The notes under the pieces are model-generated. The model was not told the DNA's origin, made no database searches, and worked only from the letters and a program-made list of their open reading frames with translations. Source: an uncultured Eubacteriales bacterium (GTDB lineage Bacteria; Bacillota; Clostridia; Christensenellales; Borkfalkiaceae). From it: a stretch of 64,000 nt of DNA. Shown one piece after another: positions 44,726 to 54,061 of the stretch (position 1 is the first letter of the stretch; each line of letters starts with the position of its first letter). The translations under genes were made by a program, and so were the position numbers. The DNA lies in assembly GCA_905209085.1 (NCBI GenBank), contig CAJLRM010000005.1:124001-188000 (forward strand). The letters run 5' to 3'.

Positions 44726-45625
44726 CTATCCCTTGATGCCGCCGATGGCAAGATTGCCGATCAGCCTTTTTTGAAAGGCGAGAAACACGACGAGAATGGG
44801 CAGCAGCATCAGCATGGCGCCCGTCATGCGCATGGGAACGGTGCTTAAACTGTTTTCCGTCGTGGACGCCATATGCAGCATCCCGAGAGCTACGGTGGGA
44901 AAATGGGGCAGATAGATAAGCGGTATTTGATAATCGTTCCAAAAACCTATAAAATTGATGAGCATGACGGTAAAAAAGGTGTTGCGGGCAAGCGGGAGCA
45001 TAATGCGAAGAAGAATGGAAAGATTGCCCGCGCCGTCTATCTTCGCAGCCTCGGTGAATTCCTTGGGAGCCGCTTTGAACACGTTATAAAATACGAGAAA
45101 ATACATTCCCAGAAAATTCGCCTTCATGATCCATAAGCCCCAGATATGGTCGAACAATCCGAAAAATTTTGCGACGAGTATCTCCGAAGGCAGGTTTCCC
45201 ACGATGGGCAGAATCATCGTCACGATGACGATATAATAGATCACCTTGCTGAACTTGTAGGGAAATCTCGCGCAGAGATAAGAGGTGACGCAGGGAACGA
45301 GCGTCCCCGCAAAAGCGCAGCCCAGCGCGTATAAAAAGGAATTGAGAAACATCCTCCCCATTCCGATCGCCACCGTCCCATCCGCCGTCGGAACGCGCAC
45401 GACGAATTTTTCAAACACGAACGAGTAGTTCCACACCCATTTTTCCGGCCATCCGATGACGTTGAGGCGAAAGTCCGCCTGATTTTTAAAAGAGGTCATC
45501 AGCGCCCAGAGAAGGGGCACCGCGAGGGAAACGGAGTAGAGAACGAGAAAGACGAGAAGGGCTATCGTAACGGGCGAAAATCTGGGTTTCGTCGCGGAAG
45601 CGCGAAGCGTTTTTTCTTTTTTCAT
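44726..45625 (-). CDS. Carbohydrate ABC transporter permease (AraQ/UgpE/LplC type)
   Basis: A 299-residue inner-membrane subunit with six transmembrane helices and the EAA loop EAAKIDGAGNLSILLRIMLP. It belongs to the MalG-like branch of sugar permeases and pairs with the preceding gene, whose stop is 10 bp upstream. The operon has no ATPase, so a shared MsmX/MsmK-like ATPase encoded elsewhere probably serves it. The sugar is unknown, likely an oligosaccharide. Confidence 0.92.
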   Translation of the reverse strand: MKKEKTLRASATKPRFSPVTIALLVFLVLYSVSLAVPLLWALMTSFKNQADFRLNVIGWPEKWVWNYSFVFEKFVVRVPTADGTVAIGMGRMFLNSFLYALGCAFAGTLVPCVTSYLCARFPYKFSKVIYYIVIVTMILPIVGNLPSEILVAKFFGLFDHIWGLWIMKANFLGMYFLVFYNVFKAAPKEFTEAAKIDGAGNLSILLRIMLPLARNTFFTVMLINFIGFWNDYQIPLIYLPHFPTVALGMLHMASTTENSLSTVPMRMTGAMLMLLPILVVFLAFQKRLIGNLAIGGIKG

Positions 45626-45635
45626 CTTTGTCCCC

Positions 45636-46562
45636 CTATTCCGCCGAAGGTCCCAAGCGTTCCAGTAGTTTTTTAACGAGCAGAGTCATCGGCACGGCGA
45701 CGACGGTGAGCCAGACGCCGATTGCCGCAAGCTCGGGATATTCCGCTTTGGACGCCGCGCTTTGCGTCCTCACGTACAGCCAATAGCCGTAAGTGATGAC
45801 CGATTCGGAAGCGCTTGCGCCGAAAAAGCTGTATAAATTCAGCTGATTTGTGAATATTCCCGCCACTCCCACCACAAAAAAAGTGGAAAACGTGGGATAA
45901 ATCAAGGGAAAGGTTATGTAGCGAAACTCTTTCAGTCCCACCACCCCTTCCAGACGCGCGGCTTCCACGAGTTCGGGGGAAATGCCGCTCATCGCGTCCG
46001 AATACATGAGGATGGAAACGCCGAAGCTCACCCAGATGTTATAAAACATGACGGTGGCAAAGCGCGTCGCCTTATTTTCGATCAGCCCCTGTATTTCCGC
46101 GTGAAAGAACTTGGCGGCGATTTCGGGAATAGCCCGTTCGACAAAGAACTGAAAAATCGTGACCATGACGATGGCGGAGATGATGCTGGGCATAAACAGA
46201 AGCACCCGAAAAAAACCCGACGCGGGCATCTTTTTATAGATATAATACGAGAACAGAAGCGCCAGCGGCGTGCCGATCAGAAGCCCGATAAAGTAAGCGA
46301 GGAAAGAAGTCCCCGCAGCCCGCACTAAATCGGGGGAAGACGTCATTTTCACGAAGGCGTCTTTGAGGTTGCGAAAGCCGACCCACGTCGTCGCGTTCGT
46401 CATCACGTCGTATTTCTCGAAGGTCAATAATAAGGAATTGAAGTTGACACCGAGATAGAAAATACTGAATTGCAGGACGGGAAACGCCATAAAAAAAGCG
46501 TAAAAGATCAGATCCTCTTTGGAGCTTCCGTTAAGCCCGCGTTTTTTTTTCGAACGTTCCAT
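45636..46562 (-). CDS. Carbohydrate ABC transporter permease (LplB/UgpA type)
   Basis: A 308-residue MalF-like permease with six transmembrane helices. The EAA loop reads ELVEAARLEGVVGLKEFRYI. The N terminus (KKKRGLNGSSKEDLIFYAFF) is basic and cytoplasmic. It lies between the binding-protein gene (16 bp upstream) and its partner permease (10 bp downstream). Confidence 0.92.
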   Translation of the reverse strand: MERSKKKRGLNGSSKEDLIFYAFFMAFPVLQFSIFYLGVNFNSLLLTFEKYDVMTNATTWVGFRNLKDAFVKMTSSPDLVRAAGTSFLAYFIGLLIGTPLALLFSYYIYKKMPASGFFRVLLFMPSIISAIVMVTIFQFFVERAIPEIAAKFFHAEIQGLIENKATRFATVMFYNIWVSFGVSILMYSDAMSGISPELVEAARLEGVVGLKEFRYITFPLIYPTFSTFFVVGVAGIFTNQLNLYSFFGASASESVITYGYWLYVRTQSAASKAEYPELAAIGVWLTVVAVPMTLLVKKLLERLGPSAE

Positions 46563-46578
46563 CTTTCACCCTTGTTCC

Positions 46579-48288
46579 TTATTTAAGCAGAGAAGCCCAA
46601 TTGTTGCGATAATAAGTTTCCATTCCCGCAAAGTACTGTGCGGCGGTGATTCCGTTTTCGTGCAGCGCCTCGGCGGGCCACTGATAATTGGTGGAAACGG
46701 TGGAGCGGAAAGATTCGTGCGTCCCGAAAAACGCCTGATTGTTTGCGTATACCGAATTGGTGGAATACGGATAGACGACGTCCGACTTTTCTTTAAGTTC
46801 CATCAACGATTTTCCGAAGGGAGTGAGTTTTTCTTTCTCCTCTTTGCTCATGGTGTAATCGAGCGCTTTCACCGTGTTGGTGACGGACGTAAATTCCCGC
46901 AGGGATTCGTCGCTGTTGACGAAGCGAATGAAATCGAGCGCCAGCGGCTTTTTCCAATCCGCTACGTTTGCCTTCATAAAGCAGATCGAATAGATCTCGT
47001 CATAAAGAGTGTTCTTCTTTTCTTTCGAAACGTTTTCCGTCGCCTTTTCGGCAGTCGCTTTGGGAAGGGGCATAAAGCCGAAATTCCGTTCGTATTTGCT
47101 GAATTTTTCTCCCTTTGACGCCTCCATCGCGGTGAAGGTGTCCTTTGCCTCCATTTCCCACCAGCAACCGTCGCAAAGCATCGCCGCGGGTTTGGTCTTT
47201 CCGTCGTAGCCCGCGTAGAGGAAATCCTCCTGCGCGTTCATGTGAGAATAGCCGCCGTTAAAGGCGAGTTTATTATGATAGCCGTCCGTCGTCACGAGTT
47301 TTTCGAGAAAACTAAGCCCGTAATATTTCCCCGCCTGCCTCGCCAGCTGCCAGGCGTCCGTTTCCTTGACAGCGGTGGGCGCCTCGTCCGCCACCAGATT
47401 GCCCCCCGAAATTTTGGAGAGGGAAGTCGCCGTCCCGTTCAGCGTATAATTGAGCATCATCTGATCCAAGCCCTCGTAGTCGGCGATGAGCGCCTGCGTG
47501 AGATTGTTGAGATAGTCCTTATAATTGGCGCCGTTCCAGATGATGGGAGTCTGACCGTTGTCGGCGATAAAGTCGCACAGGACGAAGAATTCCTCGTAGG
47601 TGGCGGGCAGACCGTCGTCGCTCGTTCCGAACTCCCCGTCAGGCCCCGCGCTGCGCACCGTGTTGAATTTATCGATGAATCTGCCCTCCCGGGTATTGTC
47701 CGAGGGAGTCTTTGCAAAATAATACCCCTCCTCTTCGAACAGATCGATATTGTAAATGAGTCCGCTGTACCCCGCATAATGGGGCACCGCATAGTATTTT
47801 GCCTCGTCCCCCTCTCCCACTCCGTAATACGCCTGCTGATCCCGGCTCATTTTGTCCTTGATGCTGCGCGATTCCCCGTACTCTTCCAACGGCTTCGTCA
47901 CGGCTTCGGAAATGTCCCCGAGAACGCCCTCGTTTTTTAACGTGTAGTAATAAGCGTATTCAGTGAAATACACCTCGTCGCGGTTGTCGAGGATCTGTCC
48001 GCTAAGCCCCATGATAGCGGTCTTTTGATTATTGATATAAATTTGTATCCCCTTTTTGCCGTCCTCGTAAATGTCGTCCTTATGCAGTTCTTCGTAACGG
48101 AGCTTGGCGGCGGAAAGCCAATCGGAGCCGTAACCGCCGTAAAAGTTGTAGACATACAGCTGTGTGCGGTGAGGATCGATCTTCTCGTTTGCCCCGTTTT
48201 CGTCGTCAGGGTCCCCGCAAGCCGCCATGGGACAGCATATAAGCGCCGCCAGCGCCAAAGCCATAAATTTCTTGATCGTATTTTTCAT
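46579..48288 (-). CDS. Sugar-binding lipoprotein of ABC transporter (family 1)
   Basis: The receptor for the adjacent permeases. The start at 48288 follows AAGGAGG. The signal peptide ends at CPMAAC, with Cys24 as the lipidated residue, then an Asp/Glu-rich linker. At 569 residues it is larger than usual (about 420-450), as found for LplA-like oligosaccharide receptors. LYVYNFYGGYGSDW opens the first lobe. The ligand is unknown; the neighbouring GH2 suggests a beta-linked oligosaccharide. Confidence 0.9.
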   Translation of the reverse strand: MKNTIKKFMALALAALICCPMAACGDPDDENGANEKIDPHRTQLYVYNFYGGYGSDWLSAAKLRYEELHKDDIYEDGKKGIQIYINNQKTAIMGLSGQILDNRDEVYFTEYAYYYTLKNEGVLGDISEAVTKPLEEYGESRSIKDKMSRDQQAYYGVGEGDEAKYYAVPHYAGYSGLIYNIDLFEEEGYYFAKTPSDNTREGRFIDKFNTVRSAGPDGEFGTSDDGLPATYEEFFVLCDFIADNGQTPIIWNGANYKDYLNNLTQALIADYEGLDQMMLNYTLNGTATSLSKISGGNLVADEAPTAVKETDAWQLARQAGKYYGLSFLEKLVTTDGYHNKLAFNGGYSHMNAQEDFLYAGYDGKTKPAAMLCDGCWWEMEAKDTFTAMEASKGEKFSKYERNFGFMPLPKATAEKATENVSKEKKNTLYDEIYSICFMKANVADWKKPLALDFIRFVNSDESLREFTSVTNTVKALDYTMSKEEKEKLTPFGKSLMELKEKSDVVYPYSTNSVYANNQAFFGTHESFRSTVSTNYQWPAEALHENGITAAQYFAGMETYYRNNWASLLK

Positions 48289-48305
48289 TCTCTGCCTCCT
48301 TACTG

Positions 48306-50084
48306 TCAAAATATATTTTCCCGGACTTCCCGCTTATCCTTCCAGGCTTCTCTGTCCGAGCTTTCTTTTGTCTTTTCCTTCTCGATTTCCGCCGTCTGCC
48401 CGTTGCACGCCGCAATTCTTTTCATGGCGCTCTCGCTCAGCTTCGGCTCGCGGTCAAAGGTATATAGTCCGTTCTGTTCCTGTTCGACGTCGTAAAGCTG
48501 CGTATAGCAGAATCCGCTGAGTTTTCCGCAACGGAGGAGCAGTTCGGTCAATTTCACGTACCCGTCCACGAATTCCTCTTCCGAGCTTCCCGTCCGATAC
48601 CCCCAGCCGTTCCCGTTTACCCCGTAGGCGACGCCCCCGTATTCGCTGGCGTTTATAGGCAGCAGACCGTCATAGGGAATCTCCTCCTGCGCGGCGGGCG
48701 GCGCGTACGTCTTATCCATCGTCAATACGTCCCGCTCTTCGATGGCGCGAAGATGCTCCGCGAGCCTTTCGGGTTCGTGATAACAGTGAAAATCGAAAAG
48801 ATCGGTATATCTGCCGTGATAGCCGCCGCTCGTATCCACGCAGGGGCGTGTGGGGTCGAGCGTTTTCGTCAGTTTATAGATCGCTTCCACAAACCGCACG
48901 TCCCGAATTTTTTTGGAGTCTTCGAGGTTTTCCCAAACTTCGTTCAGGGGGCACCATACGACGACGGAAGGATGATTGAAATCCCGCTGCACCGCTTCCG
49001 TCCATTCGGAAGTAAACCGCCCGAGCGCTTCCAAATCTTCATATTCGATCCCCCAGCTGCCATATTCGCCCCAGACCATGTAGCCCATTTTGTCGCAATA
49101 GTATAAAAACAGCGGCTCGAATAGTTTTTGATGCAGCCGCGCGCCGTTGAAGCCGAGCGCGAGGGACAGACGAATATCCTTTTCCAATGCCGCCGCGCTC
49201 GGAGCCGTATATACGCCTTGCGGATAATAGCCTTGATCGAGCACCAAACGCTGAAAGACGCTTTTTCCGTTGAGCAGAAACTTTCTGCCCTCGAATTTTG
49301 CGCTCCGAAGTCCGAAATAGCTTTCCACCTCGTCTTCGCCGTATGTAAATTCGACGTCGTAAAGCCTTCCCTTTCCCGCTTCCCACAAATGGATCTCGGA
49401 GAGCGGAACGTCAAAAATGTGGCGGTAATAAATTTCCCCGCAGGCGCGCCCCACTTCCCTGCCTTCGTAAAGAATGCGGATTTTCATCTCTCCGCCCCCT
49501 TCCACCGTCGTTTCCACCCTGACGCTTCCGCTGTCGGGGTCGGGGAAAAAGCGCACCGAACGGATATACTTTTTCGGCGTGCGTTCCAGCCAGACCGTCT
49601 GCCAGATTCCCGTCGTCCGCGTATAGAAACACCCGAACGACTCCCGTCTTTTCGATTGTTTGCCGCTGGGTACGTTTTCCCGCACGTCGTCGTGAACGCA
49701 GACGGTAAGGCGGTTTTTCCCGACGCGGGCAAAGGGCGCGAGGTCGCATTCAAAAGGCGTATAGCCGCCCTCGTGGACGCCCGCTTTTTCCCCGTTCAGA
49801 TACACCTCGGCGGTATGATCCACCGCATTGAAGTGCACCGCCAGCCGTCCTTCCAAGTCGGAAGGAGAAACGTCTATCAGCCTCGTATAGACGCAGTCTG
49901 TGATAAAATCCGTATTTCCGATTCCCGAAAGGGCGGATTCGGGACAAAAGGGAACCTGAATGACGGACGACAGCTCCACGTTCTTCTTTCCTTCGCCCTT
50001 TCCCGTTTCAAATCCCCAGGCGCCGTTTAAACACTCGTAAGACTTTCTCTTGAATTGCGGATTCGGATGTTCTGTTCTCAGCAT
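48306..50084 (-). CDS. Glycoside hydrolase family 2 (beta-galactosidase/glucuronidase-like)
   Basis: A 592-residue cytoplasmic enzyme without a signal peptide. The sugar-binding jelly-roll (RTEHPNPQF, LNGAWGF), the Ig-like middle domain and the catalytic barrel follow in the usual GH2 order. The acid/base Glu is in CPLNEVWEN (near residue 381), and the nucleophile Glu is in INASEYGG (near 478). The specificity among beta-galactoside, -glucuronide or -mannoside cannot be decided by eye. It is the first gene of a long operon with an ABC sugar importer and extracellular glycan-handling proteins, so it probably cleaves imported oligosaccharides. No good ribosome site precedes the ATG; a leader hairpin lies at 50101-50120. 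Confidence 0.92.
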   Translation of the reverse strand: MLRTEHPNPQFKRKSYECLNGAWGFETGKGEGKKNVELSSVIQVPFCPESALSGIGNTDFITDCVYTRLIDVSPSDLEGRLAVHFNAVDHTAEVYLNGEKAGVHEGGYTPFECDLAPFARVGKNRLTVCVHDDVRENVPSGKQSKRRESFGCFYTRTTGIWQTVWLERTPKKYIRSVRFFPDPDSGSVRVETTVEGGGEMKIRILYEGREVGRACGEIYYRHIFDVPLSEIHLWEAGKGRLYDVEFTYGEDEVESYFGLRSAKFEGRKFLLNGKSVFQRLVLDQGYYPQGVYTAPSAAALEKDIRLSLALGFNGARLHQKLFEPLFLYYCDKMGYMVWGEYGSWGIEYEDLEALGRFTSEWTEAVQRDFNHPSVVVWCPLNEVWENLEDSKKIRDVRFVEAIYKLTKTLDPTRPCVDTSGGYHGRYTDLFDFHCYHEPERLAEHLRAIEERDVLTMDKTYAPPAAQEEIPYDGLLPINASEYGGVAYGVNGNGWGYRTGSSEEEFVDGYVKLTELLLRCGKLSGFCYTQLYDVEQEQNGLYTFDREPKLSESAMKRIAACNGQTAEIEKEKTKESSDREAWKDKREVRENIF

Positions 50085-50100
50085 ATAGCAGTTTTTATTC

Positions 50101-50120
50101 GCCCGATACCTACCTCGGGC
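50101..50120 (-). promoter_or_regulatory. Leader hairpin of the glycan operon
   Basis: On the minus strand GCCCGA and TCGGGC pair around an 8-base loop, between a GGGAGGA ribosome-like sequence and the GH2 ATG 17 bases downstream. The stem could bring the distant GGGAGGA close to the start codon, but this is speculative. Confidence 0.4.
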
Positions 50121-50149
50121 ATCCTCCCGTATTTCTCACCTGCGTTTTT

Positions 50150-50177
50150 ATTTTAACACACATTTTCCGTTTGTCAA
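50150..50177 (-). promoter_or_regulatory. Promoter of the glycan operon
   Basis: On the minus strand TTGACA (50172-50177) and TAAAAT (50150-50155) are 16 bp apart, about 65 bp before the GH2 start. Confidence 0.8.
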
Positions 50178-50190
50178 TAGCAAGAAGCTT

Positions 50191-50237
50191 TCCGATTTCG
50201 GACTGTTTCGGCCTTTATATTTTCCACTTTTCGGAAA
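50191..50237. promoter_or_regulatory. Candidate operator repeats between divergent promoters
   Basis: TCCGA-TT-TCGGA (50191-50202) and TTTCC-N7-GGAAA (50221-50237) are inverted repeats placed between the -35 boxes of the glycan operon and the regulator gene. They share TTCC/GGAA half-sites. Another TTCCG-type repeat lies upstream of the GH32 promoter (63036-63046), next to the paralogous regulator. Function is inferred. Confidence 0.4.
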
Positions 50238-50253
50238 TAATACTGAAAATCAG

Positions 50254-50281
50254 TTGACATTACCCCCCCCCGTACTATAAT
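50254..50281 (+). promoter_or_regulatory. Promoter of sugar regulator with C9 tract in spacer
   Basis: Perfect TTGACA (50254-50259) and TATAAT (50276-50281) boxes with a 16-bp spacer that contains nine consecutive C residues (50263-50271). Slippage of the tract by one base would change the spacer to 15 or 17 bp. About 225 bases separate it from the ATG. Confidence 0.85.
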
Positions 50282-50507
50282 GAAAAAAATAAGTTTTTAT
50301 GTTTTCCCGCCTTTTTTATACGGCTTTTCGCGCTTTATCCGGCGCCCTGACGGGCATTCGTAATACTTTGCCCGTTGTATTTTGAAAAGACGGGCGTTTT
50401 CGCGGCAGAGCGGAAGCGTCCCCATTTTTAAATCGCCCGCAAAACATCGTTTCCCGCCTGGCAAAACGTACACGAAAAGCGCCACTCGTTCTGTAAAGGA
50501 GAAAAGT

Positions 50508-51461
50508 ATGAGCGATATACTAAACCCGAAAAAAAACTTCGTCCTCAATATCGACAGCGAAAACGACCACGAAATGATCGCCAAGCTAAGCCATGCTCTC
50601 TCCGTGCCCGAACGAATCAAAATTCTGCGCAGCCTTTTAAACAGCTCCAAGAGCCTTTCCGCCATCTCGCAGGAGTTGGATATGCCCGTATCCAGCGTCG
50701 CGCGCCACATCGACGTTCTGGCGGCGGCAGGGCTGATTTTCATCAATTATCAGCCCGGACTCAAAGGGCACACCAAATTCTGCTCGCAGGCGATTTTAAG
50801 TTATACGGTGTCGCTGGTGGCGGAGAGAAGTTCGGAAAATTCCAGACAGGAATATTCCGTGGAAATGCCCATCGGTATGTTTTCGCACTGTCACATCAAC
50901 GCGCCCTGCGGCATGGTGGGAAAGGAAGAAAAAATAGAATCTTTCGACAATCCGGGCGTCTTTTTTTCCCCCGCGAGAAGCCAGGCGGAATGCCTGTGGT
51001 TCGATACCGGCTTCATCAGTTACAATTTTCCTTCTCAGCCGTTGAAACACCATAAATGCCGCGAGATCTCCTTTTCTTTCGAGATCTGTTCGGAAACCAT
51101 CTATTACAACAATAAATGGCCCTCCGATATCACCATTTCGGTAAACGGCATCGAAGTGGTCACATTCACCTCTCCCGGCGATTTCGGCGGCAGACGGGGA
51201 AAATATACGCCCGAATATTGGCCCATCACCAGTACGCAATTCGGCATTTTAAAGAAAATCACCGTGAACGAAAACGGCGTGTACGTCGATAATATCTTCA
51301 TGCACGACCGCGTAAAATTCGACGATTTGAAGCTGTACGAAGGGAGTGCGATAAAGCTAGACATCGGCATCAAAGAGGACGCCGAACACAAGGGCGGCAT
51401 CAATCTCTTCGGTAAAAATTTCGGAGATTATCCGCAGGCGATCGTCATGATCGTAAAATAA
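50508..51461 (+). CDS. ArsR-like HTH regulator with conserved C-terminal domain (paralogue 1)
   Basis: A 317-residue transcription factor. Residues of about 20-90 form a winged helix of ArsR type (HALSVPERIKILRSLL, KSLSAISQELDMPVSSVARH, LAAAGLI). The remaining 200 residues are a beta-rich domain with EMPIGMFSHCHINAPCGMVG, FSFEICSE, WPSDITISVNGIEV, SPGDFGGRRGKYTPEYWP and GGINLFGKNFGDYPQ. The same architecture and blocks recur in the protein at 60198-61187. AAAGGAG precedes the ATG. It diverges from the GH2 operon, so control of that operon is likely; the C-terminal domain may sense a sugar but this is not known. Confidence 0.85.
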   Translation: MSDILNPKKNFVLNIDSENDHEMIAKLSHALSVPERIKILRSLLNSSKSLSAISQELDMPVSSVARHIDVLAAAGLIFINYQPGLKGHTKFCSQAILSYTVSLVAERSSENSRQEYSVEMPIGMFSHCHINAPCGMVGKEEKIESFDNPGVFFSPARSQAECLWFDTGFISYNFPSQPLKHHKCREISFSFEICSETIYYNNKWPSDITISVNGIEVVTFTSPGDFGGRRGKYTPEYWPITSTQFGILKKITVNENGVYVDNIFMHDRVKFDDLKLYEGSAIKLDIGIKEDAEHKGGINLFGKNFGDYPQAIVMIVK

Positions 51462-51492
51462 ACGCTCTTCCCTTTCCGATTTTTCCAAGTAA

Positions 51493-51520
51493 AAAACAGG
51501 CTTTTTAAAAGCCTGTTTTG
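51493..51520 (+). terminator. Terminator of the sugar regulator gene
   Basis: AAAACAGGC (51493-51501) and GCCTGTTTT (51511-51519) pair perfectly, extended by the TTTT/AAAA loop edges, with T-runs usable on both strands. It lies about 30 bp after the stop. Confidence 0.9.
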
Positions 51521-52135
51521 TATTATAAAGCGGAATCATTACAAACAATTTTATTCAAAAAATCGCGCGATAGCCGCATAACTGAGTAAGGAGTGAATCG
51601 GCGAACACAAATAAAAAGCCGTGAAAAAGAACGGGCAGAAATGAGGCATCAAGAAGAGCGTTAATATCCGTATGATTTGGCAAAGAAAAAAGACGACGGA
51701 AAAGCCGTTGAGGGCACATCAGGGAGCACACGCATTTGTGTTGCGCCGTAGGCAAAAACCATGCCCCACCGTCTTAACCGCGCGTTTAAGGCGTAGTCTG
51801 CACAATCCCTGTAAGGACATGAATAGACAGCGCTATGGGCGCGGCGATTATAGCTGCGCGTTATACGCATAGGTAAACCCTATGAAGACGAGATACTCTG
51901 CGCTGTTCTCGCGGCGAGGGATCTATGTTCTTTCCCCTTTTTTGCGAGGAAAAAAAGGGAAAACACCTTCCAAAAAGTTTGATAAAACCTCAAAACCACG
52001 TGCCCTTTCTTTTGGCGTCCGCTCTCTATTTCTCGCAAAACGCGCCGTTTTTTTAACGATCCGCGTCGCCCGTCAAGTTATCATGCGTCGCCCCGGGAAA
52101 TTCCTTCCGCGAGGCGCCGCATCAACCTATAAACC
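51521..52135. other. Intergenic stretch, no gene recognised
   Basis: Six hundred bases between convergent genes. Short frames of 60-110 codons on both strands lack ribosome sites and protein-like composition. The segment around 51690-51910 is GC-richer, with several short repeats, and could hold an RNA, but I recognise no tmRNA, RNase P or SRP RNA signature. Confidence 0.4.
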
Positions 52136-54034
52136 TCAATTTTCGGAAACGCTCTCCTCTCTGATGCGGCTCAGCCTTTCCAATTCGCTGAATCTGCCGT
52201 TGAGCATCATCAGCTGATCGTACGTTCCTATCTCCACCGCTTTGCCGTTTTCCATGACGACGATTCGATCCGCGTTGCGTATGGTGGACAGTCTATGCGC
52301 GACGATAAACGTCGTGCGCGCTTTGACGAGCCGATTGACCGCTTTTTGCACGTGATATTCCGCCACGTTGTCGAGCGCGGATGTCGCTTCGTCCATAATG
52401 AGGAGGCGCGGGTTACGGATGAGGGCGCGCGCGATGCAGATTCGCTGCTTTTGTCCGCCCGAAAGCTTGTCGCCGTGTTCGCCCACCTGCGTGTCGATGC
52501 CGTCGGGGAGCGAGGGCAGGAATTCGGGGATGTCCGCATCCTCCACCGCTTTTTGGAATTCCTCTTCGCTGTAAGAATCCAAGCCGTAGGTGATATTTTC
52601 CCGAATGGTGCCCGCAAAGAGAATGCTGTTCTGCGGCACGACGGAAATAAAATGGCGATAGGTCTGACGGGACATCTCGTTGAGCGGAACGCCGTCGATG
52701 AGGATCATCCCCTCGGTAGGCTCCAAAAGCCCGATGAGAAGATTGATAATCGTACTCTTGCCCGACCCGGAAGAGCCGACCACGGCGATACATTCGCCCA
52801 TTTTCACATGGATCGTAAAATCCTTGATGACGTCCTTTTCGCCGTCGGGATAGCGATAGGAAACGTTCTCGAAATCCACCCGGCCTTCGATGGCGGGGAG
52901 CACTCTGCCCCCGCCCGTGCTTTCCATATCCTCGGCGCGCATGATCTCCGAAAGGGAGCTGACAGCCTCCTTGCCCGACATCAAAGCGGGATAGGCGTTG
53001 ATGAGCGTCAGCACGGAGCCGTTTATCGAGCCGAACAGGGATTGAAAGAGCACCACCGACCCGGGAGAAATGACGTCCTTTATGGCGAGGAATACGCAAA
53101 AGAACAGGCAAAGACCGCTCAAAAGATTGCTGATGACCCACGTGAGCGAGCCGAAATAGGCATTGGTTTTATCCAATTTCAGTCCCGCCTGCGTCACCGA
53201 ATCGATGCGCTTCTGCATTTCCACCGTTTCCACCGTTTCCAGACCGTGAGATTTGGTGAGCGTCAGCATTTGCAGCATCGTCGTCAATTTGGACGACATC
53301 TTTTCGTTTTCCATGCGGAAGGCGGAATTCGTCGAACGCATTTTTTTACGAAAGATCATCGCATTGGCGATATTGAGCGGAATGATGGCGATAAAAAACA
53401 AAGTCACCCAGCGGCTCTTATAGAGGGAAATCCCCACCGAAATCACCGCGCCGATGATATTGGGGATGACCACCTGAACGACGTTTCGGTAGTACATATC
53501 CACGCTGTCGATATCGCGCAGGAACTTCGACTGAATTTTGCCGCCCTCCATCTCCTTGTGATAAGTGATGGATAGCCCTTGGAGCTTTCTGATAACGCTG
53601 CTCTTGATTCCCGCCGTCGTGTTTCGTATCATCTTGTTCGTAATGGCGGAATACCACATATGCGTCGGTACGTTCTGCGCCACCATGACGGCGAAAATCA
53701 CCGCGTCCATGAGAATGCGGAAGAGATACCCTTCGGGGCGAACGGTGATCATGTCGATGACGTCGCCTGTGACGAGAGGCATGATCCAGACGGGAGAAGC
53801 TTTGAGTATGTAAACCAGAGAGGAATAAACGAGCTTCCCCCAATCTCTGCGGAAGATCTTTTTTAAAAATCCCCCGTGCTTCTTTGAGCCGCCTTCCTCT
53901 CTGAACAGAGATTCGTAATCGGGGAGCTTGTTGATCTTTTTCAGACGCTCCCTTTCCAGCCGTTCGGTTTCCTTCTCCGACTTAGTCTCGCTTCGCGGCT
54001 TTTCCGCGGGAGGCTCCTTGTCTTTTCTTTCCAT
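52136..54034 (-). CDS. ABC exporter, fused membrane and ATPase domains
   Basis: A 632-residue half-transporter that should work as a dimer. About 60 charged cytoplasmic residues precede six transmembrane helices (about 65-340). The ATPase domain (about 390-620) has Walker A GSSGSGKST, signature LSGGQKQR, Walker B LLIMDEATSALD and the switch His in VAHRLST. It resembles lipid or multidrug exporters (MsbA/LmrA type); substrate is unknown. It follows a CPBP protease gene by 27 bp and is probably co-transcribed with it. The ribosome site is weak. Confidence 0.9.
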   Translation of the reverse strand: MERKDKEPPAEKPRSETKSEKETERLERERLKKINKLPDYESLFREEGGSKKHGGFLKKIFRRDWGKLVYSSLVYILKASPVWIMPLVTGDVIDMITVRPEGYLFRILMDAVIFAVMVAQNVPTHMWYSAITNKMIRNTTAGIKSSVIRKLQGLSITYHKEMEGGKIQSKFLRDIDSVDMYYRNVVQVVIPNIIGAVISVGISLYKSRWVTLFFIAIIPLNIANAMIFRKKMRSTNSAFRMENEKMSSKLTTMLQMLTLTKSHGLETVETVEMQKRIDSVTQAGLKLDKTNAYFGSLTWVISNLLSGLCLFFCVFLAIKDVISPGSVVLFQSLFGSINGSVLTLINAYPALMSGKEAVSSLSEIMRAEDMESTGGGRVLPAIEGRVDFENVSYRYPDGEKDVIKDFTIHVKMGECIAVVGSSGSGKSTIINLLIGLLEPTEGMILIDGVPLNEMSRQTYRHFISVVPQNSILFAGTIRENITYGLDSYSEEEFQKAVEDADIPEFLPSLPDGIDTQVGEHGDKLSGGQKQRICIARALIRNPRLLIMDEATSALDNVAEYHVQKAVNRLVKARTTFIVAHRLSTIRNADRIVVMENGKAVEIGTYDQLMMLNGRFSELERLSRIREESVSEN

Positions 54035-54061
54035 GATTAGACTCGCTTGCCGTTTTTTATT

